A program made the position numbers and the translations under genes. Below the pieces are notes generated by a model. The model was not told the DNA's origin. It worked only from the letters and a program-made list of their open reading frames with translations, and did no database searches. Positions 1 through 8,843 of a stretch of DNA of 64,000 nt are shown here, piece after piece (the stretch's first letter is position 1; every line of letters begins with the position of its first letter). Where the stretch lies: positions 248,001 through 312,000 of the forward strand of contig CAVQYC010000004.1 in NCBI GenBank assembly GCA_963717985.1, given 5' to 3'. Source of the DNA: BOG-1155 sp963717985 (GTDB lineage Bacteria; Desulfobacterota; Syntrophorhabdia; Syntrophorhabdales; WCHB1-27).

Positions 1-695
1 ATCTCGATGATGACCAGATGCATCACATTCGGCAGTATATGCCGGAAGAGCAGCCGGCTGTCGCTCGCCCCCAGGCTGCGGGCCGCCTCTATATACTCCA
101 TCTGCTTCACCTTGAGGGTTTCCCCCCTGATAAGCCTGCAAAGACCCACCCAGGAAGTGACCCCCAGGGCCACGCAAAGCTGCCAGAGTCCCCTTTCCAT
201 GATCATCAGCATGGCAATGAGGAGGAGTATGGCCGGAATGGACGAGAGCACCTGGTAGACGTACTGGATCACGTCGTCGATCCAGCCGCCGTAAAAACCT
301 GCAAGCAGGCCGAAGAGGATGGCAAAGACCGCCGCGATCACCGACGGGACTATGCCGATGATGAAGGCCGTCCTCACCCCCTTGAGGGCGTTGTAGAGCA
401 CATCCTCGCCAAGGTTGTTCGTCCCGAGGAGGTGGCGCGCCTTCAAGGGGAACTCCTGGCGGTTGAGGATGCCGGCGCGCGCAAATGGCGGCGAATAGGA
501 TTTTTCCACATCCTTTTGAAAGAGCACGTCCAGAGCCGTCCTCCCCCATCTTACGCCGCCTGCGTCGTGCGCCGGCACAGGCACCACGTCGAGAAGAGCG
601 ACAAGCGCGAAAAGGCATACCACGCAGAGTCCCGCTTTCGCGAGTGAGTCTCTCCTTATCCTCCCTAGGGCAATCGACAGATGTGATGAAGCCAC
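1..695 (-). CDS. Oligopeptide/dipeptide ABC transporter permease, OppC/DppC type (partial)
   Basis: Inner-membrane permease of a peptide-type ABC importer; the 3' end lies beyond the left edge, leaving about 231 codons. The start is a GTG at 695 with GAGGT about seven bases upstream. The N-terminus is basic and followed by a hydrophobic segment, as in OppC proteins. Further hydrophobic segments follow, and the last visible part has the EAA loop that contacts the ATPase (EAARSLGASDSRLLF). It begins 10 bases after the stop of the OppB-like gene, so the binding protein and both permeases are one operon. ATPase genes would be expected further left. The family is clear; the substrate is unknown. 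Confidence 0.88.
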   Translation of the reverse strand, partial: MASSHLSIALGRIRRDSLAKAGLCVVCLFALVALLDVVPVPAHDAGGVRWGRTALDVLFQKDVEKSYSPPFARAGILNRQEFPLKARHLLGTNNLGEDVLYNALKGVRTAFIIGIVPSVIAAVFAILFGLLAGFYGGWIDDVIQYVYQVLSSIPAILLLIAMLMIMERGLWQLCVALGVTSWVGLCRLIRGETLKVKQMEYIEAARSLGASDSRLLFRHILPNVMHLVIIE

Positions 696-705
696 GTGCG
701 TTACC

Positions 706-1689
706 TCATTTGAACGTGATCCTGGGGTCGACCAGGGTATAGCTTATATCCGTCAGGATGCTGCCCGCTATGTAGAGCAGGGAATAGACGTAGACCAGGA
801 CCCTGATGACGGGATAGTCATGATTGGAGATCGCATTGAGCATCATGTTGCCCATGCCCGGTATGCCGAAATACATCTCAAGCAGAAGGCTCCCGGTGAT
901 CAAAAAGGGTATGGAGAGCACCGTTGCCGTCAGGACAGGGATCATGGCATTCTTGAGCACGTGCTTGAAGAGGATCATTTCTTCGCTGACCCCCTTTGCC
1001 ATGGCGGTCCTCACGTAGTCCGCCCGGACCTCGTTCAGCATGACGGTCCTGTAGAAACGCAAGCCCCCTCCCAGCCCGGAGGCAACGGCGAGGATTACGG
1101 GCAGAAGCACGAACCGCCATGCGCCCAGTCCGAACTCATAGCCGTAGACCGGGAAGTATTTGAGGACGATACCCAGGAAATACTGGCCGAAGATGATATA
1201 ATTCAATATCACGATGCTCATGAAGATCACACAGACGAAAAGCGCCGTCCTGTCGAGATAGGTGCCCCGGTAATAGGCGACAAAGAGGGCAAGGGGCAGG
1301 GTGATGAGAATGGAGAGCAGGAAGGCGGGGACGGTAATGGTCAGAGAAGGCCCGATCTTCTCTTTGAGCAGACTGCTCACCTTTTCGTGGAGGTAATCGG
1401 ACTCGGGAAACTGAAAGAACACGAGCTCCTTCATATGGTTCCAGAACCTGCTGTCGAAGGGATGGACAGCACTGTCGCGGCCGCGCTCAAAGTTGAAGAA
1501 CATGGGCTTGTCCATGCCGTGGCTGCTGATCCACGTCTTCACCTGCACGGGCGTGGGGTTCTTCCCGAGCTGTTTTCTCGCGATCGCCTCGGGAGAGGCG
1601 AATACGTTAAAAAGCAGAAACGTGAAGAGGCAGACACCCAGCACGGTAGGGACGGCAAGGAGGAGCCTGCGCACTATATAGTAAGCCAC
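706..1689 (-). CDS. Oligopeptide/dipeptide ABC transporter permease, OppB/DppB type
   Basis: About 327-residue inner-membrane permease, the usual OppB partner of the OppC-like gene downstream. The N-terminus (VAYYIVRRLLLAVPTVLGV) is the typical OppB first membrane helix. The EAA-like loop reads VRADYVRTAMAKGVSEEMIL, and the C-terminus has the family's DPRITFK ending. I chose the GTG at 1689 over a longer frame because AGGAGGAGAA lies just upstream and the start abuts the stop of the binding-protein gene at 1691. A long periplasmic insert follows the first helix, as in DppB/AppB proteins. Substrate cannot be read from the sequence. Confidence 0.9.
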   Translation of the reverse strand: MAYYIVRRLLLAVPTVLGVCLFTFLLFNVFASPEAIARKQLGKNPTPVQVKTWISSHGMDKPMFFNFERGRDSAVHPFDSRFWNHMKELVFFQFPESDYLHEKVSSLLKEKIGPSLTITVPAFLLSILITLPLALFVAYYRGTYLDRTALFVCVIFMSIVILNYIIFGQYFLGIVLKYFPVYGYEFGLGAWRFVLLPVILAVASGLGGGLRFYRTVMLNEVRADYVRTAMAKGVSEEMILFKHVLKNAMIPVLTATVLSIPFLITGSLLLEMYFGIPGMGNMMLNAISNHDYPVIRVLVYVYSLLYIAGSILTDISYTLVDPRITFK

Positions 1690-1690
1690 T

Positions 1691-3643
1691 CTACCTTCTC
1701 CTCCTTCTGTATTTGACGACGACAGCGGGAAATGAGAGCATGACAAGCAGTATCAGGCCGTAGACCGCTATTTTGTAGTCGGGCCTGTTCTCGGCCTCCC
1801 GATAGGCGCGTCTGTCCCTGGCGTCAATCCTCAGGTATTTCTTGTAATTTCCCGATATGCTGTGATTTTTGCCGTTCTTGTACCACGAGTGGCGCAGCAC
1901 GTAGGAGGGGGTATGGACGTTGAATATCCAGGGGCACTCCCCTGCGACGATCTCCACCATCCTGTGGATCAACGCCAGCCTTTCCGGCGTGTCGTCCATC
2001 GTCTTTATCCGTTCGTACAGCCTGTCATACTCGGGGTTGGAGAATGACGCGGAATTGGGGTTTGGAGGCTTGTTGGGCCCGTACAGAAGCTGGAGGAAAT
2101 TCTCCGGGTCGGGATAATCGGCGAGCCATCCGCCGGCCGTCATCTGAAAAGTACCCTTCATGGTCCTCTCCAGGTACTGTGAAAATGTATTCACCTGAAG
2201 CCGCATTTTAATGCCGAGCTGCTCGAAGCATCGCATGTCGAAAGTGGCGGCCTCCCGGGCGCGGGTCGAGTCGGAGCCTATGTCATAGGTGAGCTCAAGC
2301 CGCGCGCCCGTACGGCTGTCAACGCCGCCGGGATACCCGGCCTTTGCGAGAAGCTCTTTCGCCTTCCCGATGTCGTGGGTCTTGTAGGGATTCCGGAAGT
2401 CCGGGTCGTAGCCAAACACGCCGGGCGGCAACGGCCCTTGAGCGTTTATGGCCCGGCCGTTGAGGTATATCTGGTTGTACAGGTCGCTGTCATAGGCGAG
2501 GGAGAGGGCCTGGCGCAGGTACGTGTTCTTTCCGAGGACAGGGTCGCGCATGTTTAAAGTAATATAGTAAATGTCGAGATCGCTCCCGATTTCAAGGGAT
2601 ATGCCCTTTTTTACAAATGCGTCGGACAGGTCCAGCTTACTTGTGATCACCCTGTCGAACTGCTCCTGGGGGACGCCCGAGGCATCAAGGTACCCTTGCA
2701 GGAAGAGGAGCCATATGGGCTGGGCCGTGGGAATAATGGTGTACCAGACCTCGTCGAGAAAAGGCAGTTGCTTGCCCGCATCGTCGAGTAGTCCCTTCTC
2801 CCTGTCTCCGGGCGCCCCATGGTGCGGGTAATACTCCTTCCTGAAGGTGGGATTCCGTTCCAGAATAATTCTGTGCTGTCTCTCCCACGACTTGAGCCGG
2901 TACGCGCCTGTGCCGACGGGGTGACGGGAAAGGCCCTCCCTCCCGTGTGCGTTGTAGTAATCCACTGCCTCGTGCGCCACCGGTGCGGTATAGGGCATGC
3001 TCATGACATAGATGAAGGCCGGGTACGGTTCTGTCAGGGTGATCTTCAGCGTGCGGTCGTCGGGCGCAGATAACCCTTCGACATCGAGGGTATAGTCGGC
3101 CTTACCCCGGGCCGCCGCCTTCTTGAAAAATACGTCCATGCCCTTGATCTTCCCCGCCACAAGCCAGTATCCCGTCGCCTGGACCGCCGGGTCCGCGAGC
3201 CTCTTGATGGCATAGATGACGTCGGGCGTAGTCACGCGCCTCCCCTTGCCTCCCGGGAAGCACGGGTCATCCTGAAAATAGATGTCATCCCTCAGCCTGA
3301 ACGTATACTCCATCCTTGCCACGCTTTTCGCGACCCCTTTTTCCTGCACCTGCTCGTAGAAAATGCGCTTCTCCGGATAGCCCGCAGCGAGCGCCGGCTC
3401 CACCTTGTACGGCCTGTCGAGGTAGGCGTTCTGATAGAGGGAGTCGCAGATCTGGTCGAGTATCTCCGCAGACGTCGTGTCGGAGACCTGCGCGGGGTCG
3501 AGGGTCCTCGGGTCCTCCGCAAGAGCCGTGTAGTTTATCGACTTGCCCTTTTCTGCCGGGTAGGGGTTGTTCCCGCAGGCAGTCAGACCGGCGGCAAGCA
3601 CGCAGAAAAAGGACATCAGCATAAAGCGTTTCAGAAGGGACAT
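1691..3643 (-). CDS. Extracellular solute-binding protein, family 5 (peptide ABC transporter), lipoprotein
   Basis: First gene of the transporter operon, about 650 residues. The N-terminus is a lipoprotein signal peptide with lipobox LAAGLTAC, so it would be anchored outside the cytoplasmic membrane. Family 5 signatures include the segment beginning TALAEDPRTLDPAQ and the RHPVGTGAYRLKSWE region. The C-terminus has an extra hydrophobic helix (IAVYGLILLVMLSFPAVVV) followed by five arginines, which most binding proteins lack. The ATG at 3643 gives a standard signal peptide; an in-frame TTG at 3679 would add a non-signal leader. A substrate cannot be assigned. Confidence 0.88.
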   Translation of the reverse strand: MSLLKRFMLMSFFCVLAAGLTACGNNPYPAEKGKSINYTALAEDPRTLDPAQVSDTTSAEILDQICDSLYQNAYLDRPYKVEPALAAGYPEKRIFYEQVQEKGVAKSVARMEYTFRLRDDIYFQDDPCFPGGKGRRVTTPDVIYAIKRLADPAVQATGYWLVAGKIKGMDVFFKKAAARGKADYTLDVEGLSAPDDRTLKITLTEPYPAFIYVMSMPYTAPVAHEAVDYYNAHGREGLSRHPVGTGAYRLKSWERQHRIILERNPTFRKEYYPHHGAPGDREKGLLDDAGKQLPFLDEVWYTIIPTAQPIWLLFLQGYLDASGVPQEQFDRVITSKLDLSDAFVKKGISLEIGSDLDIYYITLNMRDPVLGKNTYLRQALSLAYDSDLYNQIYLNGRAINAQGPLPPGVFGYDPDFRNPYKTHDIGKAKELLAKAGYPGGVDSRTGARLELTYDIGSDSTRAREAATFDMRCFEQLGIKMRLQVNTFSQYLERTMKGTFQMTAGGWLADYPDPENFLQLLYGPNKPPNPNSASFSNPEYDRLYERIKTMDDTPERLALIHRMVEIVAGECPWIFNVHTPSYVLRHSWYKNGKNHSISGNYKKYLRIDARDRRAYREAENRPDYKIAVYGLILLVMLSFPAVVVKYRRRRR

Positions 3644-3819
3644 GCGCGGTGGGGGTATTTTATCAAAGGCGGCAACCAAAGTAAAGTCCCGTGAGGGGGC
3701 AGGGCGGCCGGGCGCTTTTTACGGTGCAGGCCGAACACGATTTCGCGTTATCCATCACAAATCACTCCGGCCGGAAAAGACCTTACTTAGTCCACCTACG
3801 AAGAATTGGTTTGCCCTCT

Positions 3820-4728
3820 CTACGCTTCATCCATTAGACCGGGATTAAGACCCTCCTTTTTCAGGATTGTAAGGAATTTCTTAGCCGGGGGCGACAGAGA
3901 TTCCCTCTCCAGAAAAAAAATCCTGAACGGCAGGAAAAGCCTCTCTGATGACAGACGTAAGGGTTTAAAAATCCCGTCTTCAATTTCATCTATGATAGAC
4001 ATGCGGTCCAAGAAGGAAATTGTCTTTCCTGTCTTCACCATTTCTTTGATAAATTCGGTAGCTCCTTCCAGGAGTATGTTTGGAATAACATTGTGCTTCT
4101 TGAGTACTTTGAGGACGAGTTCTCCTATGGCAGAACCGCTTCCTCTAAGGCTTAAAGTCTCCCCTGCCAGCTCGTCAACATCTATCCGGCTCTCTTTTTC
4201 GAACCATTTATGCGTTTTACCGACTATAAGAAAGACCTCCTCTTTTCGAAAAGGAATTGAGGATATGCCTTTTGTGGCTCTCAGGTGGGGCACGATGGCC
4301 AGCTCATTTTCCATCTTGAGCACGCTGTCGAACATCTGGGAAGCAGTTCCGTCCCTGACCACAACCTTGACCTGGGGATTTTGACCTTGAAAAAGAGATA
4401 CAATCCCTGGCAATACGCGCTTGGAATAGTTCGGGGTGGTGCCTATCGTCAAAACGCTTTTTCTCTTCCCTTGCAGGTCCAACAAGTGATTTTCTGCCAA
4501 GGCGGAAAGTTCAAATATCTTCTCCGCATCCGCGTATAATGTCTGCCCCTCTTCCGTGAGCTTCAGATCTTTCCCAAGCCTCATGAAGAACCTCACACCG
4601 TAAAAACGCTCCAAATCCCGAATTTGCATACTGACAGCCGGCTGACTAACCAGTAATTTATCAGCTGCTTGTGAACAACTGCCGTACTTGGCGGTGAGAT
4701 AGAATGCCTCCAGCTTCTTAAGATTCAT
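3820..4728 (-). CDS. LysR family transcriptional regulator
   Basis: 302 residues with the standard LysR layout: an N-terminal winged helix-turn-helix (MNLKKLEAFYLTAKYGSCSQ, then AADKLLVSQPAVSMQIRDLE) and a C-terminal two-lobe effector domain from about residue 90. It is divergently transcribed from the reductive-dehalogenase-like gene across a 263-base AT-rich gap, the usual arrangement for a LysR protein controlling its neighbour. The effector is unknown; the domain is closest in style to CysB/CbbR-type members. Regulation of the gene at 4992 is inferred from position. Confidence 0.92.
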   Translation of the reverse strand: MNLKKLEAFYLTAKYGSCSQAADKLLVSQPAVSMQIRDLERFYGVRFFMRLGKDLKLTEEGQTLYADAEKIFELSALAENHLLDLQGKRKSVLTIGTTPNYSKRVLPGIVSLFQGQNPQVKVVVRDGTASQMFDSVLKMENELAIVPHLRATKGISSIPFRKEEVFLIVGKTHKWFEKESRIDVDELAGETLSLRGSGSAIGELVLKVLKKHNVIPNILLEGATEFIKEMVKTGKTISFLDRMSIIDEIEDGIFKPLRLSSERLFLPFRIFFLERESLSPPAKKFLTILKKEGLNPGLMDEA

Positions 4729-4991
4729 AGCTGCTCCTTCGCAAGTCCAGTCTGAGTTGAGCTAATTTCGTATCGTCCTTATTTCGTCAATTATAAGAAA
4801 ACGTTATGTGAAAAACAATTTATTTGTCTTCTTGTCATTGGCCGGATGCGTGTAAAATAAAACTTAGGATATCAAAAATTGCATCTTGTGATTGCGTACC
4901 GGATGATCCCTAACGCCACTATACCGAGAAGAGAGTTCCGGATAGCCGGGAAAGCACACATGTAGGATGACTCTTCGAAGGAGGCTCACCA

Positions 4992-6143
4992 ATGGCTAAG
5001 CTCAAGGCAAAGATCGGTTCTGGGGAAGCAGGACGCTTCGACCAGAGAAACACCATGTATTCGCGGCCAAGGGACCCCGAAAAATCTGATGCCAGAATAC
5101 TGGACATCGGTAAACGCCACTACAGCGCGAAGCACTTTGGAAAAACGCCGGGCTACACCATGAGGGATTGGGCCTTCAGCATGGCCATGTGGTATATGGA
5201 GCGATGGTGGGGCTTCGGGAATATGGTAGGGAACGAGGGTCTCTTCACCTGGTTCCCGGACCAATCGGAACGGGCATTACGGGACCGCATGGAACCCGGG
5301 GGTAAGTGGGAAGTTTCTGACCCTGAGGAGATGAGCCGGAACATCAAGAAGGCGGCCCTGCACCTGGGAGCGTCCCTCGTCGGCATCTGCAAGCTCGACC
5401 GGCGCTGGCTTTACTCTCACAGGTTTCATCCCCATACGCATGAACACGCCCCCGTAGATATCCCCGAAGAATTTCAGTATGCCGTCGTCATGGCCCACGA
5501 GATGCCTTACGAGCTGATGCAGACGTCCCCTGCCTACGGCGGCTTCGCATCGACAGGCCGGGGGTATTCGATGATGGCCTTCGTCGCATCATCGCTATCC
5601 CACTATATCCGGAGTCTGGGATATCAGGCAATTCCTACCGGCAACGACACCGCGTTGAGTGTACCCATCGCCATTGACGCAGGCCTTGGGGAACTGGGCC
5701 GTAACGGGATGCTGATCACGGAGAGGTTTGGCCCCAGGGTGAGGCTCAGCAAGGTGTTCACCGACATGCCCCTCGTGCCCGACAAACCCATCGAATTCGG
5801 CGTCGCCGAATTCTGCGCAAGCTGCAAGAGGTGCGCAGAAGAATGCCCCTCGGGCGCCGTCAGTCCTGGCGAACCGACCACCGAAGGACTCACCATCTCC
5901 AATAACAGCGGTATATACAAGTGGTACATCGATCCCGAGAAATGCCTCGACTTCTGGGCGCGAAACAACGGAAGCTGTGAAAACTGCGTCAGGGTCTGCT
6001 CCTTTAACAAGCTACCGGGCAGGCTGCACGGCGCAGTCAGATTCTCTGTCAAGAACACACCAAGGTTGAATCCGTTGCTTGTCCGGATGGACAAGCTCTT
6101 TGGCTACGGCAGGAGGGTCAAGACGGAGGACGTCTGGAAGTAG
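4992..6143 (+). CDS. Reductive dehalogenase-like corrinoid/iron-sulfur protein without Tat signal
   Basis: 383-residue protein of the reductive dehalogenase family. The mid-region (PEEMSRNIKKAALHLGASLV, then GICKLDRRW) and later segments match the catalytic domain. Two ferredoxin motifs follow: C275-x2-C-x2-C-x3-C285, then C318-x10-C-x2-C-x3-C336. There is no twin-arginine signal peptide, and no small membrane-anchor gene (rdhB) follows. The product should therefore be cytoplasmic and not a classical respiratory RdhA. Start ATG 4992 has GGAGG nine bases upstream. It may dehalogenate or otherwise reduce aromatic substrates taken up by the cell; epoxyqueuosine-reductase-like relatives share part of the fold, but the match to RdhA is better. 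Substrate unknown. Confidence 0.8.
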   Translation: MAKLKAKIGSGEAGRFDQRNTMYSRPRDPEKSDARILDIGKRHYSAKHFGKTPGYTMRDWAFSMAMWYMERWWGFGNMVGNEGLFTWFPDQSERALRDRMEPGGKWEVSDPEEMSRNIKKAALHLGASLVGICKLDRRWLYSHRFHPHTHEHAPVDIPEEFQYAVVMAHEMPYELMQTSPAYGGFASTGRGYSMMAFVASSLSHYIRSLGYQAIPTGNDTALSVPIAIDAGLGELGRNGMLITERFGPRVRLSKVFTDMPLVPDKPIEFGVAEFCASCKRCAEECPSGAVSPGEPTTEGLTISNNSGIYKWYIDPEKCLDFWARNNGSCENCVRVCSFNKLPGRLHGAVRFSVKNTPRLNPLLVRMDKLFGYGRRVKTEDVWK

Positions 6144-6271
6144 GATCGAGGACCTGTGTTGCTCAGAAAGCAGAATACGCCTTTCAGTCAACCATACTTC
6201 TTTCACCTACTTATGTTCAACGGCGAAGTCATCTCGGAGCCGACCAATACCGATTGAAACCTGTGGAAAGG

Positions 6272-6309
6272 GAAAGGCAGGACCATCTCCGACCCTGCCT
6301 TGCGAGATT
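6272..6309 (-). terminator. Rho-independent terminator of the DJ-1-like gene; copy 1 of a repeated hairpin
   Basis: Read on the minus strand, GGCAGG (6294-6299) pairs with CCTGCC (6276-6281), followed by TTTCCCTTTCC. It lies 71 bases past the stop at 6380. A near-identical hairpin ends the PEP-CTERM gene at 48631-48657, with shared loop and flanks. Confidence 0.55.
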
Positions 6310-6379
6310 GTTCTTGAGTTACATAGCGCTCTTAGCCGAGATCATTTCTGCCGCAATTCTAAGACAACTCATCTTCTAT

Positions 6380-7090
6380 TTACTTGGGGCCGATTGCTGC
6401 GATGAATTTTTGTGTTAGCTCGACAGTTCTATCTTGTACGTGCGACCTTGGATGCAATGCCCATTCCTTTTCAAGAGTAGGACAAGCCCCAGAAGTGATG
6501 ATTTTGCCATCCTGAACGACACCCGCGCCGCTATAAATAGCACCTCTGAATCTAGGATCCGTTCTTTTCCGCCATAGTGAAGTCTCCAGAGGATTTGAGG
6601 AGTAAGCGTATTTCTTTCCTTGTAAGAGACCTGCTTCTGCTAAGATAATGGAGGAGTGGGAGGCGGCAGCCACCGGCTTCCCGTCTGATAGAGCCTTCTT
6701 CACTACCGCAACCGCTTCAGGAGACACCAGCGGCCCTGGAAACGCCCCGACGCCCATAGATGGCACGATCACACCCACATAGTTATCCACGTTAATTTCA
6801 GACAATCTCAACACTTTTTCGATTTTTTCCGTAGGACCTGAGATCGGCTGACCCGATGGCGTGGCTATATCCACATCGAACCCTGCATTCTTAAGAAGTG
6901 TGGTCATCACACCCACTTCCATTTTGATCGCGAGGTCCAGATCTGGTGCGCGTCCTTCACGGGGAACCAGAAGAACTTTCGGGATAGTCTGTCCGAACGC
7001 CACCGCAGGCCCTAACGAGAACAGCGATGCAAGTGAAATGACCGCCGCCATCATTACCGCCATTGTTATGAAAGCATTAACTTTTCTCAT
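6380..7090 (-). CDS. Exported DJ-1/PfpI (ThiJ) family protein
   Basis: 236 residues. A signal peptide (MRKVNAFITMAVMMAAVISL, then ASLFSLGPAVAFGQ) is followed by a DJ-1/PfpI domain with the usual order: KVLLVP, a loss-of-self-region around GFDVDIATPSG, VGVIVPSMG, and a nucleophile-elbow region reading PVAAASHSSIILAEAG. The family's conserved elbow cysteine is replaced here (AASHSS), so peptidase- or glyoxalase-type catalysis is doubtful. Start ATG 7090 has AGGAGGGA upstream; the frame continues further upstream without a better start. Located in the periplasm by signal peptide; function unknown. Confidence 0.75.
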   Translation of the reverse strand: MRKVNAFITMAVMMAAVISLASLFSLGPAVAFGQTIPKVLLVPREGRAPDLDLAIKMEVGVMTTLLKNAGFDVDIATPSGQPISGPTEKIEKVLRLSEINVDNYVGVIVPSMGVGAFPGPLVSPEAVAVVKKALSDGKPVAAASHSSIILAEAGLLQGKKYAYSSNPLETSLWRKRTDPRFRGAIYSGAGVVQDGKIITSGACPTLEKEWALHPRSHVQDRTVELTQKFIAAIGPK

Positions 7091-7479
7091 TGTCTCCCTC
7101 CTATTGACAACACATCCTTGAGGGCTGCTCCGTGGGGAGAAGCCCTGCCTCGCTTTCCCTGCACAGGAAGTCTCCTGTGCTCCCTCCGTCCTGAGTGACG
7201 CATGTGCCTCACGAGGCCCAGGAGCATATTTGAGGCTTTGACGCGCCAACCAACTCCTTTCCTCAAGATAATGTCGGTCCTTTGCGTCCGCGCAGTGTTG
7301 CGATGGGTCTGTTTCCTTCATATCAGAAGTCTATCCTACTTGTCAACAGGCAGTAGTGCTCGTGAAGTCAACCTTTTGCACAAGAAGCTCATGGCGGCGG
7401 TGCCGTGCCATGCTGGTACGCGGTTGCCACATGTAATGGCGCACGGCGGAGGAGGCCCTCAAAAACACGATTCCAGGAA

Positions 7480-7495
7480 GCTACACGTAACAAAA
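7480..7495 (+). repeat. Left terminal inverted repeat (16 bp) of the recombinase element
   Basis: GCTACACGTAACAAAA, perfectly inverted at 9914-9929. Flanked on the outside by AGGAA. Confidence 0.75.
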
Positions 7496-7770
7496 CCTGC
7501 TTTCTCTTGTGTTGTTGGTGGGTTATACTGCGGTTTCCTCAACCACTTTTCTTTCGTCTTCATCGCGCCTTTTCCCGTGTCGAGGTTCCTTTAGATTCCA
7601 TCAATCGATCTCCCCTGTCAAGACATTTTTGTCTTTGAGGACATGCGGCTCCCCGAAGCCGTGGACGCCCGAACTCGTTCATTTCTGGGCGCCGCCCAAA
7701 ATGTCGACTTTGTTCCCATGCTTCAGGCATCGTATCCTGTCGACAGGCGGGGCTCTCCCGTCGCCGCCGT

Positions 7771-7820
7771 AATGTGGGCAGTGTGGGAAAGGGCTTTTCC
7801 TTTTCCATAGTGCCCACATT
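7771..7820 (+). other. 50-base near-perfect hairpin inside the recombinase element
   Basis: The arms AATGTGGGCA and TGCCCACATT close a structure in which 22 of 23 positions pair on the plus strand, three as G-U, around a CTTT loop; G7781/G7810 is the only mismatch. No T-run follows on either strand, so it is not a standard terminator. The G-U pairs become A-C mismatches on the minus strand, so it folds better as plus-strand RNA or single-stranded DNA. It lies 22 bases past the stop of the second recombinase gene. Confidence 0.7.
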
Positions 7821-7841
7821 CGTTTTGTGATGAGCCTCCCG

Positions 7842-8843
7842 TTATCGGGCCTCGTCCTGGAGCGCATTTGCCAGGCACTTTCGTTCTTCCAGGGTAAGAC
7901 CATCACCGTTCGGTGCACGTGATAGGCTCCGTATCCTTCCCTCGGGAAGACTCTCTTCAGCGAGATCCTCTTCTTCATAGCGCCTCTGAGTCCGCTGCAT
8001 GACCACCTCGATCGCGTTGTAATAGTCGCGCTGAACTTTCAGGTTCGACACTCTGCAGTAGCGCTGGGTCGTCGTGATGTGGGTATGGCCGAGGAGGTCC
8101 TGGATGGATGCAAGGTCGGCGTCCGCGTTGAGGAGCTGCGTCGCCATGGTGTGGCGCAGACTGTGGCATGATGCCTTTACCTTGCTCTCCCGGGCATAGT
8201 ATTCGATCCTTTTCTGGATGCCCCGGACTGACAGCGGCGTGCCGGTCAGGGGTCCCTTCCGGACGAGAAAGATACGTTTTACTTTAGAGGAACGGATGCC
8301 CAAATACGCCTCCAGGGCGGATCGGGCATCGTTGCTCAGATAGACAACCCTGTCCTTGCGGCCCTTGCCGTTGGCGACAAAGAGCCTGTTTCTCAAAAGC
8401 TCCATCCCTTCTATGGTGAGCCGGGAGACCTCTTCCACCCGAAGACCGCATCGGAGCATGAGCATGAACATGGCCCGGTCCCTAAGATCGGTAATGACCG
8501 CGAGGAACTTCCCCACCTGGTCGTCCTTGAGATGGCGGGGCAGAGGCTTCGGCAGACGGATCGATATCTTCACGACGGGGTTTGCTATCTTCATCCCCTC
8601 GTCGTCGATGAGATAGTCGAAGTAAAGCCGTATGGTTTGTAGGTGACAGGTCACGGTCTTTGCCGACAGCCGTCTTCCCATGAGATGATCGACATACAAC
8701 CCCATGTCGTTGCGGGTCACCTCGTTCAGGGGTAGGCTGAGCCAGCCGGTGAACTGGGTGAGCTTATTCATATAGGACTTCACCGTGTGGGATGAGAAGT
8801 TCCTTCTTTTTAAGTATCTCCGGTATCTGTCAATACTCTCCAT
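7842..8843 (-). CDS. Tyrosine recombinase (second of an overlapping pair)
   Basis: 333 residues. It has an N-terminal SAM-like DNA-binding domain (residues 1-90) and a C-terminal catalytic domain. The catalytic set is visible: R135 in LRCGLRVEEV, K160 in NGKGRKDR, H227-x-x-R230 in CHSLRH, H253 in LGHTH, and nucleophile Y262. A charged tail of about 60 residues follows the tyrosine (RRYEEEDLAEE). The start overlaps the end of the first recombinase by 14 bases, so the two are translationally coupled and probably act together. Likely mediates excision and integration of the 7480-9929 element. Confidence 0.92.
   Translation of the reverse strand: MESIDRYRRYLKRRNFSSHTVKSYMNKLTQFTGWLSLPLNEVTRNDMGLYVDHLMGRRLSAKTVTCHLQTIRLYFDYLIDDEGMKIANPVVKISIRLPKPLPRHLKDDQVGKFLAVITDLRDRAMFMLMLRCGLRVEEVSRLTIEGMELLRNRLFVANGKGRKDRVVYLSNDARSALEAYLGIRSSKVKRIFLVRKGPLTGTPLSVRGIQKRIEYYARESKVKASCHSLRHTMATQLLNADADLASIQDLLGHTHITTTQRYCRVSNLKVQRDYYNAIEVVMQRTQRRYEEEDLAEESLPEGRIRSLSRAPNGDGLTLEERKCLANALQDEAR

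Larger units (their letters stand above)
7091..7841. other. Non-coding stretch holding the left end of the recombinase element
   Basis: No convincing gene on either strand. From 7091 to 7474 I see nothing specific. The left direct repeat AGGAA is at 7475-7479, the left terminal inverted repeat at 7480-7495, and a 50-base hairpin at 7771-7820. The remainder is the untranslated tail downstream of the second recombinase gene. Confidence 0.6.

Noticed and set aside
7771..7820. Hairpin as a Rho-independent terminator
   Set aside because: No T-run follows on either strand and the stem is far longer than needed.
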